This document shows, piece after piece, positions 22,053 to 32,957 of a stretch of 64,000 bases of DNA. Each line of letters opens with the position of its first letter. The stretch's first letter is position 1. The translations under genes were made by a program, and so were the position numbers. The DNA lies in contig OW240920.1 of the NCBI GenBank assembly GCA_933207985.1, positions 125,311,684 through 125,375,683 of the forward strand. The letters run 5' to 3'. Origin of the DNA: Pelobates cultripes (taxonomy: Eukaryota > Chordata > Amphibia > Anura > Pelobatidae). The notes beneath the pieces were generated by a model that was not told where the DNA came from, made no database searches, and was given only the letters and a program-made list of their open reading frames with translations.

Positions 22053-25000
22053 ATGTACTTAAATGAAGCAATATTCAGTTAATTGTCAATATAATGTGAA
22101 ATTAAAGGTTCCCCATAGTCAATTTCTACAAAATGTTTTGCTTGTGGGTAGATCCCGACTTCTCATTTTCTATCACTATACACTCATGCAAATGCAATCT
22201 CATTATATGTAAACGTATTATGTATCAAATGCAAATGGTATCCCCGACAATGGAAATAAAGTATATGGTATGATATATTTTAACTTTCTAAAGTGACTAA
22301 TATTCATAATCAGGTGTACCTTTCCTTCACCTTTCCTAACTGGTTTATAAATGGTTTTCTGTAAAAGTGCTACTCAATCTCGAAATTAGTCTCATTTCAG
22401 CTCCCCACATCCACTACAAATTTGAGTCCAGATTTAGCACTTTACCCTCTACTGTCCATCGCAACAAAAAGTGGGTCAAGTACTGTATTAATAAGAGCTC
22501 TGAAACTGGAAATCTCAGATCAGTTCTCTGAATTCATATCCCTCTCTACCCACGGTTGAATAAACCTATAATTACTACGTTTAAATAAATACTCCAGTGC
22601 AGATCTAGGCCACCTTTTAAAGCATTGTAAAGATCATGCATTAAATAAATATTTTTGAATGTCCCTCTTTTATAGAATTTCACAGTGATCTGACCAACCT
22701 CCTCTCTTTTTCTGAAACCAGGAGGTAGCTGAAGTCTTTCAGCCAGTCCCTGGTCTGCTATGGAGAAAAACAATGTGCGCATCAAATCATAGGTTTACCC
22801 TGACACAGAATCCTCTTAAACCAGGCAAGTTATTTTACTAAAAACGTTAACATACATTAATATTGACCAAATACCTGGAGCACATAATTGACTACTTGTT
22901 TATTTAGTAGATCTTTTTAATATATACCCTTCCAGGTGTGTTTAGTGTTCACTCCACAGGACGTACATGAAAATGAAAGAGATCTAAATATATTCACACC
23001 CGGTAAAACACCATGTGAAAAATATGTCACATAATCAGGATCTACGAGTACTTTTTTAAAAATGTATGGTGAGTGTCAAAATATGTTTAAAGCGTTATGT
23101 AAATTGTTACATAGCTGAGAGATGGAAGAATATTTGTAAAGAGCTACGTGTATCTCTGTATACGCAATTAGTGTACAAACATCAGGAACACCCGCTGTTT
23201 CCACACGATAGACTAATGAGGTTAACCAAAATGAAAACTGTGATACCTTATTGATGTAACCTGTTAAACCCACCGCAAACAGATACAGGTTAATGATGGA
23301 ATTTGCATACGTACGGCACTGGCTGTGTATGTGTGCCATTCACAGGGTAATTGGTCAAGACAACATATTTTAATGACTTTGAACAAGATATGGTAGAAGA
23401 TTCTACATGCCAGGCATTGGTTTCAAAGTATCAAAAACTTCAAAACTGTTCTTTTTTTCTTTAATGTTCAATAACTTGTTTATATCTAGAATGTTCCATC
23501 AGCCAAAGGCTTAGAATGAAAAACACACCAGTTGTTGGTCATGACTGATTGCTAAAAGGGGAAGAACGAGGCTAACTCACATTGTGCCATTATAATAGAA
23601 TGTGAAGAGCTGAAAAATGCACCAGACTTTGACACAATTTATTTTATATCAACCAGTGACCTAACAGAGTCCAACTTCTCTTCATGTAACACAGGGTACT
23701 GCAATAGCAATGGTGCAAAGAGATGTGGACTTGGGGTGGACAAGGGTTTTATTGATATTGTGCACAAAAATTGAGAAATGGTTAAATATTTTATGATATC
23801 TGAACATAACACCAATGAAGTCTGTCGATTTACTGTGGGAATAATTACCATTTGCTAACAGATATTTTAAGATGGGTATTTCTCCACCATATTGCAAGCA
23901 AAGATCAGAGTTGGCTTCAATGATAATGATATCAAAAATTTAGTCAGTAATCCAACCCAATACTCATTATCAAAATTGAACCATTCTTGCAAAATATCAC
24001 CGTCAGAAAGGGGGGGGGGGGAAGATGGGGGTTGGGAAGTGGAGACAAGGGATTTGTTTTTTGAAGTTGACCATACCTGAAAAAAATTAATGAGATGGTA
24101 TATGGTGACATAAAGATTATATAATACTATTCAAAAAATAGAATGTCAGCTTTCCTTTAACAAGTCGAGTTGAAATGAGTTATTTCCAGTCGAGATCTGC
24201 CACCAAACAACTTGATACAATTGTAGAAGTCAATTATGGTTCAACATCACAGAGAGCACTTTGGATACCATGGTATATTGCTCCTTCGGTGAATCGACAT
24301 ATATGAAAAAAAAAGTTAAATTGTGTCCAATATAGCTATAAAAATGTCAGTTCGGCTACTGCACTGGCTTGACTAATTGTGTCCTATAATTTAAAATTTA
24401 ATTTAAAACCACTATAAGTCACTTATTGAAAAACCCCCTCGTAGAATGAAAGACACAAAAAATAAGTTTTGTTTAGGGTATGCGGCGGTACATTACATTT
24501 TTATTTATTATTCCAAATGTTATCCCAAAAAGCTATTTTTATTCATTCTATATTTTTACAGTTCTCTAGGAGGCTGTGCTCAAAAAGTCAAAAAAAGTGA
24601 TGCAAAACCCCCCCCTTTTTGACAAATCAAAGAAAGGGCAGAATGAATATACACTGATGCTGGCATTTAGTTCTAAAATAATTACTGTAATCCATGGTAT
24701 GCGTAATAAATGCAATCATTGTTTAATTAAACAGTATTGAAGATAAAGCAACAGTATGCTTTAACTTCATTAGGTTTAATGTGGCCTTTTTTTTTTTAAA
24801 TTCTGTTTTATAGAGCATGATTTGTTTAGATCTTTAGAATTGCATTATTGAATTCAAACACTATATTCCAAATGACTCTAGCAAAATATAAACACATACA
24901 TTACATGCAGTAGGCTAGAGAGCAGATTATAGGAAAAGCCAATGTAAAGGTAGATTGTTGGTAATAGCGTGTTAGTATGGTTGGAGGAGATGGGGTCATG

Positions 25001-26550
25001 GCACCTGTAAGCTTTTTAAAACAATGAAATCGATCATTGAGGTAAAGCCTGTGGAATGCGTCGGTGTATAAAGAACAATATACCTGCAGATAGAGTGAAA
25101 ATTAAACTATAAGGGAAAAAACAGGTAAATTATATATTTTCTGTCTAGATAAACCATTGTTAGACATAACTACTACAGCCTGCTCCCAAAGTATTTTGTC
25201 AAACCTTTTTAAGAACTTACCTGAGTGCCTGCAATGCATCTGGAGTTCACTTGAAGGAGAATCCAGGAGTCTTAGCTGAGCTAATCCCTGCCAATACAGG
25301 ACTGCATTCAATGGCTGACTTCAGTCAGCTGACCCTAGTCAGTGGAGCCAACTGGATTCTACACCAAGGAGAATCCAGATGCGTTTGCAGCCATCGGTAC
25401 CCTGGAAAGTTGTCAGACCGTTCTCAAACCATCTTAAACGTAGCAAAGACAAAACAATGCAAAGTGGTGATGGTGAATATTTTAGTTCTAAGGAGAAATG
25501 ATTGAATTCCAAGAGAAATGATGTACCTTAGGGCCACGATGTCCAGTAGATGCTTATATATCATTGCTTTGTGACTGTCATACATACGAGACTCTAAGGC
25601 AGTTATTATTTATAAATATTAAACACAGTTTAACATGATACTCTATATTACTGTGCTTTTTCTGGAATTACTGTTTGTTATATTGATTAGCAATGCGTCT
25701 GTACATTCATGGTTACTGCACGAGAAACAGTCAATTTAAAACACAGATAAACAAATGAAACTAAATTAAACCATAAGGACATTAAAGTGGAAGGCAAACA
25801 CAATTTAGTATAAATCCCCTCTACATTATGAAAATGCAAACTGTATAGTAAAAATATAAGTAGGATAACCCAACCTCCCCATAACGCTACAAGGGGACAT
25901 TTTTCAAAGAAAAATCACACACTGATATTTAAAAAAAAATCTAAATATTTTTTATTTTTTTATTTTTTTAATTCACAACTAATGCTAAAGAAAACAGTAT
26001 ACTGTGGCAATAACGCCAAGATGCAGACATCATTGTCTGTCTATGTTCGTTTAACATCAATTAGAGACCATGAAAACACAGGTTGCTTAGAGGGAACAGT
26101 GCTACGAGAAGTCAGGCTATCAAACTATAAACCACTACACCGTGCTTCATAGTAATTAGAATTACGTTCCTCATTATTTACGGAGAACCCTAGACCATAT
26201 CAAGTACTGTCAGCCATCGTCACGCTAAATAAGACGTTTGACATAACCTTAATGCAGTGGCTAGTCCAAGCAATGGCAGAGCCTTTAATTTCAGGACTAA
26301 ATAAAAGAAACAACGTCTAAATATGTGATCTAAGATAATTTCTGCGCATGTGTCTTTTTTAAGAGCATGTTCACAAATTCAGGTTATATTTAAGAGTAAA
26401 TGAGTTGAGAGACTTCCTAGTAAATATCCAAAAATCTCCAGTTCATATATTTACATATATTGATTTAGAAGAAAATATATTGACAGATGATCAGGCTTGA
26501 TAAAATTAATTGAGTGAGTCTTGCTAACACAATCTTCTGTGTATTATGAT
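22053..26550. other. Long non-coding stretch, no gene seen
   Basis: AT-rich. Open frames at 22546-22785 (minus), 23076-23339 (minus) and 25251-25505 (plus) were read and match nothing I recognise. The moderately GC-rich block 25205-25450 may be an unclassified repeat. A ten-base G run at about 24011 is followed by G-rich sequence. Confidence 0.45.
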
Positions 26551-26675
26551 AGTGGTTCCCAAACCAGTCCCAATGGCCCACCAACAAACCAGGAATAATG
26601 TATTTCCATATTTTATTCCAACGGAGATACTGACAAAACTCTTGGTGGGTCTTATGGACTGGTTTGAGAACTCCT
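26551..26675. mobile_element. MITE with AGTGGTTCCCAAACCAGTCC ends, about 125 bp
   Basis: The left end agtggttcccaaaccagtcc pairs with the right end ggactggtttgagaactcct. The interior contains caggaataatgtatttcc and a degenerate inverted arm. A second copy is at 11816. Confidence 0.8.
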
Positions 26676-27225
26676 GTTATGGTGTATGGAATCCCTAATC
26701 TTTCACGGTACCAAGAATACCAAAAATTACAATAGGCAGAGGCCAGACCATCTGAACTAAGTCTGCTTGTAATAAGTGTCAATTAATAATTTTTATGATA
26801 ATTAAAAATGTGTCACACTGACGTGACAAATACTCAATTATGCTTTATTTAGTTTTTGTTTTAAAAATTGAATGCCAGCTGATAAGCATGACCGAATGGA
26901 CATTTATCAGTACGATTATCAGTCTGAAGACTTTTGGCAAAGTCAAGATGGTGCTGTAACTGTATTGTGGCATTGAGGAAAGGTGTCTTTGAGAACAAGT
27001 GCCGCGTACAAAAGAAATCTTAGCTTGTAGGAAAGCAGAATCTTTATCATAAAAAGAACACACGTTGGACGTAACAGCTCATATTCCTGCAGTGTATAGT
27101 ATTCGACCATCTGGTTCTCAAAAACTGCTTTATGCTACACATATTATACTGTTTTTTTTACTCTGCAATGTGGCCACCACTTGACTTATGTTTTTTTTAG
27201 CACAGAGGGTTCAGGCTGCCGGGGG
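26676..27225. other. Non-coding stretch, no gene seen
   Basis: Nothing beyond short open frames on the minus strand (26845-27063). Confidence 0.45.
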
Positions 27226-27336
27226 CCCTCAAAAGTGGTTTAACATTGAACAAAAGATGGCGCAAGGGGACTCCAGGCACTATAACCACTTCAACGAGAG
27301 GAATTGGTTATATTGCCTAGAGTACCCCTTTAAGTG
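27226..27336. mobile_element. Fragment of TTAA-type element (right end)
   Basis: It contains aggggactccaggcactata, then attgcctagagtacccctttaa, which parallels the fragment at 10600-10674. Confidence 0.55.
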
Positions 27337-27576
27337 GAACTCAGGTTTAAAATTCATTAGGTACTAATCCCTGCGGTCCTCATGTCTCAGTGTGTTAAGA
27401 AGGCGCTGTGTGTAAACACACACGCTCAAATTGAGTGCTGCAAAGTGGATTCGTATTTATCTTGGCCCAAAACAAACACGGAATTACCCCTAGCACATGT
27501 CTGAGTGAAGAAGCAAGGTGTCATATTGTGCCTATAATATAACCATTATTAGATCGTTAAAAAACACTACACAAAT

Positions 27577-27970
27577 AGGGATATTCACCAAAGTGAGATT
27601 TGCTGGGAATTCAAAGTGAATTTGGAAAAAGTCCACTACAGCTAAACTGATAACAAATATGACGGACAATTTGTTTAAATTATCTAAAAATGCTATATTA
27701 AATAACTTTTTATAAATGTAACTATTTTGGCAGCAAATTTTGCAATATTGTTTTCCATTCAGTACGCCTCACTTTTTTAGTGAACTATACCTCTAGGGGG
27801 CTTATTCATTAACATCTAATTTGGAGCAAATTTAAATTCAAATGGAGATATTTAAGCTAAAGATGAATTATTTTAGCTTTAGTTTGTCAAACTAGACATT
27901 AGCTAGCTGTATGGCTATGTTTCTTAAATTTTGAATGGTTTCTGATTTCGAATTGACATTGTATGTGTAG
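27577..27970. mobile_element. Two adjacent members of the TTATTCACTAAA MITE family
   Basis: The first (27577-27790) starts tattcaccaaagtgag with gaattcaaagtgaatttgg and ends ctcacttttttagtgaact. A second starts at 27800 with gcttattcattaacatc and ends less clearly near 27970. Confidence 0.6.
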
Positions 27971-28289
27971 TAGTCCTGGCACAGTCAGAGTGTGTAGTGT
28001 AAATTAATTAATCACCCCTCTCCACTTCCCCAGTGCTAAATATGCAGTAGCCATAAGGGCACATACAAGCATATAGGAAACGCCCAAGTCAGCTTGAGAT
28101 CTCACCAAGATAACAGAAATACAGCATATTTAACTTTGTTTTATACTTAAGTTACCTGTCATGTACTTCTCAGCATAGTGAGAAATTTAAAAGCACTTCC
28201 TGGGGTAAGGTATTCAAAAGTGGTCACTTTCAGAGAAGAAAGTGTGACCTGGTATGTACCCACTGTGGCCAGCCTCTTCTCCTGGGGGG

Positions 28290-28560
28290 CCCAGGAGCCA
28301 GCCACCTCAGGCCCCCCAAAGCTGGCCCTGGTATTACCCGGTGGGCAGGCTGGCTGGTGGGCGCGAGGGAGCACTCTCCTCCCTCGCACACCGCACTGAT
28401 ACCGGAGCCGGAAAATGACGTCATCTTCCGACTCCGGCATCAATATGAGAGGTGCGAGGGAGCACACAGGGGAGAGTGCTCCCTCGCGCCTGCCAGCCAG
28501 CCTGCCTGCCAGGTGACACCACTGGACCCCAGCTAATCCCCTCAGCACTCCCAAAGGTAG
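28290..28560. repeat. GC-rich long inverted repeat (fold-back)
   Basis: The arms 28334-28382 (gggcaggctggctggtgggc, gcgagggagcactctcct) and 28470-28512 (ggagagtgctccctcgcgcc, tgccagccagcctgcc) are near-perfect reverse complements. Inside, gccggaaaatgacgtcatc is followed by ttccgactccggc, giving an inner hairpin with TGACGTCA at 28416-28423. Weaker pairing continues outward to about 28300 and 28540. Open frames here (28159-28554 minus and others) are artefacts of the GC content. Confidence 0.8.
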
Positions 28561-28589
28561 GGAGGCTGGGGGATGAAATAAAAAAAAAA

Positions 28590-28922
28590 AACATGTGTGT
28601 GTTAGTCTGTGTGTTAGTGTTAGAGTGTGTGTGTGTGTGTTAGTGTTAGAGTGTGTGTGTGTTAGTATTAGAGTGTGTTGTGTGTGTTAGTGTTAGAGTG
28701 TGTGTGTGTGTGTTAGTGTTAGAGTGTGTGTGTGTGTTAGTGTTAGAGTGTGTGTGTTAGAGTGTGTGTGTGTGTTAGTGTTAGATAGAGTGTGTGTGTG
28801 TGTTAGTGTGTGTATGTGTGTTAGAGTGTGTGTGTGTGTTAGAGTGTGTGTTAGTGTTAGAATGTGTGTGTGTTAATGTTAGTGTTAGAGTGTGTGTGTT
28901 AGAGTGTGTGTGTTAGTGTGTG
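28590..28922. repeat. TG-rich minisatellite (gtgtgtgtgttagtgttaga)
   Basis: About 330 bp of (TG)n blocks interrupted by ttagtgttagag at irregular spacing. It abuts the GC-rich palindrome on its left. Confidence 0.95.
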
Positions 28923-28967
28923 TGGCGCTGGGGATCTCTCCGCCCCGATCCGCATCTCAGCTCCGAA

Positions 28968-29081
28968 TGCACATGTGAAACTGCTATGTTTTCAGCTGCA
29001 GGGTTAAAACTAGAGGGACCTGGCACCCAGACCACTTCATTGAGCTGATGTGATCTGGGTGTCTGTAGTGGTCCTTTAAGT
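28968..29081. mobile_element. Fragment of TTAA-type element
   Basis: It reads tgcagggttaaaactagagg, then cccagaccacttcattgag and tagtggtcctttaag. The same core appears at 49441-49545 and near 19900. Confidence 0.65.
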
Positions 29082-29098
29082 GTATGTGTATCTGCATG

Positions 29099-29243
29099 CA
29101 CTGGCATACATACCGCGGTTGCAGGGGTCGCAGCACTGCGACCCCTGCGACCAGGTGCCCGCCACCATGTGTTGTGGCCCCGGCCCGCGCAGAGCCAGAT
29201 CAGTTTTCGCACCGGGGCCCCATGGGTTGTGTGTACGCCACTG
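29099..29243. mobile_element. MITE with CAGTGGCGTACA-like ends, 145 bp
   Basis: The left end cactggcatacatac pairs with the right end gtgtgtacgccactg. The interior is very GC-rich with an internal hairpin (ggggtcgcag against ctgcgacccc). Confidence 0.75.
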
Positions 29244-30259
29244 GGGACAGGGGCTTCCATATTTGGCCTGGATTTAATATATTTGGATAAGCTTTTGAAA
29301 TGATTTTCTCAAAATATTAAAATATAAAAGAAATACAACAATATATAAAAAGTATATAATTATCATTTAAAAAAAAATCTAAAAATTAAATCTTTGGATG
29401 AGCTTATCCAAAAATATTAAATCAAGGTCTTAGTGTCCAGACTGTGGTGTAGTGCTGTGCAAGATAAAATCTACTTTCACCAACGGTCCTTCTAGAGAGA
29501 AAACGAGCTATGGTGTCCCCAAGAAATATGCATTCGTCTTATCTACTTATTTTCAATTAGAGTATTTTATTAGGCTTTCAAACAGGCAGTAAGCAGTGGA
29601 AATTCAAAGAAAACATTATTTAAGGTAAATTTGGCATTGACGATAAATTCTCCTTATATATTTTATATATGCATTCATTGTTATATCCTTGTTCTCTTAG
29701 AGAGACAATAAAATGTTTTTTATCTTTCCCCATTGAGCGTCCCCGCTGTCCTTGTATCATACAGAACACTTTTCTATGCATGAAATTTGGACAGGTCAAA
29801 ATAATATACATCATGATGTATATTACAATATGGTGTGAGACTTAAACACATGACATTAGGGTAAAAAACTGGTGCATTGGGATTTGAGTCACATAGAGAA
29901 ACACTTGAGAGGCACCGTATGACTCATATCCATTTAATTTAAATAAAATCTTCAGCTCACAATTTCACTCGTGGTATTGTATACACATAATCAAGTACCC
30001 TTATATTGAGCTTATGACCCATGCTAAGTAAATTTACTTTAATTCCCTTATTAGCATCTCCTTTTACAACTCTATCTTCAGTTCAAGTGACTCATGAATC
30101 CACTTACCTCATAGTTAATACATTTGTAACCTGCTTTCAAGATTCATTACAAAAGACGAAGAATTACGAAATCTTCCTTGAATAGTTAAACAATTTAAAT
30201 AATTCTACTATATTTCTAACACCCGAAATTCCATCTCTCCAAACCATACATTTTGTTTC
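29244..30259. other. AT-rich non-coding stretch
   Basis: No gene or family recognised. Confidence 0.5.
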
Positions 30260-31490
30260 CTCCACCAAGAGACTCCCCTGTTTGCTCATTACTTTAGTCT
30301 CCAACTTAATTATTGCAACCCATCCCTGATTGGCCTTCTTGATGTCCGCATTACTAAAACATTTTATTACTCATGCCTTTGTCAAACTTTTCATTGGGCT
30401 CCTTAGTCCTTTAGAATTAAATTTCAAATTCTTATATTAAACTTCATAGTGTCTCTATTTTTCAAGTGAAATCTTTTTTGTTCCCTTTTCCACACCAGAC
30501 GGCCATTGTGACTTGTTATATCTGCCCCATGCCTATGGAATGCCTAACGTCACCGCATCAGATTGTACCTCATTTCCAATACTTTTAAAAGTCCCCAAAA
30601 AACACTTCCTTATGGATACTTATCAACTTACAATAATATACCATTTCCTACAGCAGTCCACAATTACACACATCCACAGCTGAAATGAGAAATGTGTCTG
30701 TTTTTGCTGTTGATCCAAAAGAAGGCAAAAAAACGTTTCAAGCACTTCTAATTTTGCAACAAACTAGAAAAGAAATTCCTTCTTGATCCATGAATGGCAG
30801 TCAGATATCTCCTTTGATCATGAAGCTACTACCCCACAAATTAAAAAATATATATCCTTGAATATATATATATATTTGCAAGTATTTATCCAATTGCTGT
30901 TTAACCATCTGTATATGGTCTGATAAAACCACCTCTTCAGGCAGAGATTTCCATCTCCTTATTGTTCTTACTGAAAAACCCTTTCCTTTGCTCCTGACTA
31001 AATCTCCCTTCTTCCAGTCTAAATGTGCGACCTCTTGTCCTATGTATAGTCCTGTTTATGAACAGATTTCCATACAAAGTTTTGTTTTGGCCTCAAATAT
31101 ATTTGTTTAATGTACAAGATTTAAATTTGTTAAATCTGTTGTATGTAAGACTTCTACTATCACAGGATCTGCGTCTACATCCTGCTTTATCTTATTACAC
31201 AACTGTTACAATGCAAATCTTATAACGTATATTAATATGATAAGTTAGATACAGAATGGACATCTGGTATTCTAGTATTCTATCTGCCCTTCTGGATGCT
31301 TTGCATACATTATGTGTGATTATATCCAACATCTTGTAGATTGTAAGCTCTTGTGAGCAGTACCTTTCTCACCTTTTGTTACCATTTGAATACATTTCTC
31401 TGTCATAATTTGCCACGTGACTTTTTTTAATGTACCCGTTGTACAGCATTGCAGTATATGTTGGCACTCTATAAGTAAGAAAATAAAACA
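30260..31490 (+). mobile_element. L2/Rex1-type LINE 3' relic, split by a CR1 fragment
   Basis: At 30290-30620 the plus strand retains decayed reverse-transcriptase C-terminal text. It reads LDYCN-like at 30305, an HW-PL segment followed by ISNS at 30388-30435, and a final SLKVPKKHFLM-like piece, with stops and frameshifts. The matching 3' tail appears at 31325-31485 (gattgtaagctcttgtgagc, then gtacagcattgcagtatatg, ttggcactctataagt), typical of LINE tails that end in cgctctataaata. Between them sits a minus-strand CR1 fragment (30695-31075). The exact clade is uncertain. Confidence 0.5.
30695..31075 (-). mobile_element. CR1 LINE 3' fragment
   Basis: The reverse complement matches the last about 400 bases of the CR1 copy at 37310-39572, including the segment written here as tttttgctgttgatccaaaa, cctcttcaggcagagatttcc and ccctttcctttgctcc. 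It is non-functional. Confidence 0.8.
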
Positions 31491-32421
31491 GTAGCATTCT
31501 TGATAAGTCTATAAGCTTGTGTGCGCAGTCACTGGCACAGACGCTGAACATAACTCTAGTGATAACGATATCAACAAAAGTTTTCTGATCAAAACATTAT
31601 ATGTATTTTCTAGCACAATAAGTGCTCCAATCATGTTTATGGAGTTAAAGGCAATTCACAGAAAAAGCAGAGCATTTTTTTCTGCATTTCATTCTCTTTG
31701 AGTTGCACATTACAAGAGCGATCCGATGTTGATTGACTTGTGTCCTCCACCCTTGTAATTATGCAATCATATAGAAATCACTATTGCAAATTACATCTCA
31801 TTTCATGACTGTATTAGATCCGTTTTGTGCACAGTAGAGGAAGAGTATGCAAATCAAAAGAGTAGATTACAATCAACGGAAATATGAGAATAGAGATAGC
31901 TTCCCCCCGGCTCCTGCTTTTTCTTCATCATACTGACTTAAGCTATGTCTACACCGTATGATAAATCTGTCAGTATATTCTTTACAGAGATTACTTTGAC
32001 GCCATCACTCCAACATGCTAATCTAGCTGAAAGATCTTGGCCTTTCGACAAACAATTGTTCTGTTCATCAGTAACCTTCAGTGAAATGACCAAAACCTAC
32101 CATCTATTGAGATACTAAATAGCTTTCTTTTCTTTTCTTTTTTCTATTTACAAAGATAATATAGTGGACCTGCTACCCCCAACGATATAGATAATGCCAG
32201 TGATCTAAAGAAAGTAACGAACAAAGAATCCTGCTTTTTTTTCACACCAAGAAAACATGTATTGCATTAAGCTGCTAATGAGATAATAGAACCGCACTGT
32301 CTATAGGAATTATTGTACAATAATGGCAGCCTCAACTATAATTGAGTTAAAATACAATAATTGGCCCTTTATAAGAGCTGACTGATTCACCAGTTTATGG
32401 TGGTTTCATTTCCATCACAGT
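31491..32421. other. Non-coding stretch, no gene seen
   Basis: AT-rich, with a pyrimidine tract (ttcttttcttttcttttttc) at 32125-32145. Confidence 0.5.
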
Positions 32422-32957
32422 TTAAAGGGACTCTACAGTCACCAGACTCACTGTAGCTTAATGTAGTGGTTCTGGTGTCTGTAGCCAGTCCCTGCAAGCT
32501 TTTAAATGTGAACACTGCCTTTTTTTTTTTTTTTGGAAAAGGCAGTATTTACATTGCTGGCTACTTACACCTTTAGTGGCAGTCACCCAGACAGCCACTA
32601 GAGGTGCTTCCTTTGTCACTGCTGCAGCACCTAAATTCAAAGGCTGTTGCATGTGTGCAGCACCTAAATTCAGCATCTCCATTTTCTGCATGGAGGCACT
32701 GACCGTTCCCCATAAAGATGCATTGATTCATTTCATTTCTTTGACGAGATGCTGATTGGCGTAGTGAAGTGTTTTGCCGCACACATGCAACAGCCTCCCA
32801 ATTCCTTCATATGGGAAAGCATCATGGGCTCAGACATGAAATCGGAGCCTAGCAGAGCCAGCTGCGGTGAGGCCTGCGCGTATTGGTAAAAAAAGGTAAG
32901 TAAAATAGCTTTTCAGTACAATCAATGTTTCTTCCTGACACTATAGCATTTCTTTAA
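32422..32957. mobile_element. TTAA-flanked non-autonomous element, 536 bp
   Basis: It is bounded by TTAA at 32422-32425 and 32954-32957. The left terminus ttaaagggactctacagtca pairs with the reverse complement of the right terminus (ttaaagaaatgctatagtg). A second inverted pair, gaacactgcctt / aaggcagtattt, flanks a T run at 32519. TTAA targets are typical of piggyBac and Kolobok transposons; which one cannot be told without a transposase. Confidence 0.8.

Noticed and set aside
22546..22785. 79-residue minus frame with a charged, fairly protein-like stretch
   Set aside because: No domain recognised, no splice sites of quality at its edges; possibly a repeat remnant but no family could be named.
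28590..28922. TTAG-containing repeats as an interstitial telomere
   Set aside because: The unit is TG-rich with ttagtgttagag, not TTAGGG.
28159..29290. Several overlapping GC-rich open frames on both strands
   Set aside because: They overlap the palindrome, the TG array and MITEs, overlap each other on both strands and show no conserved motif.
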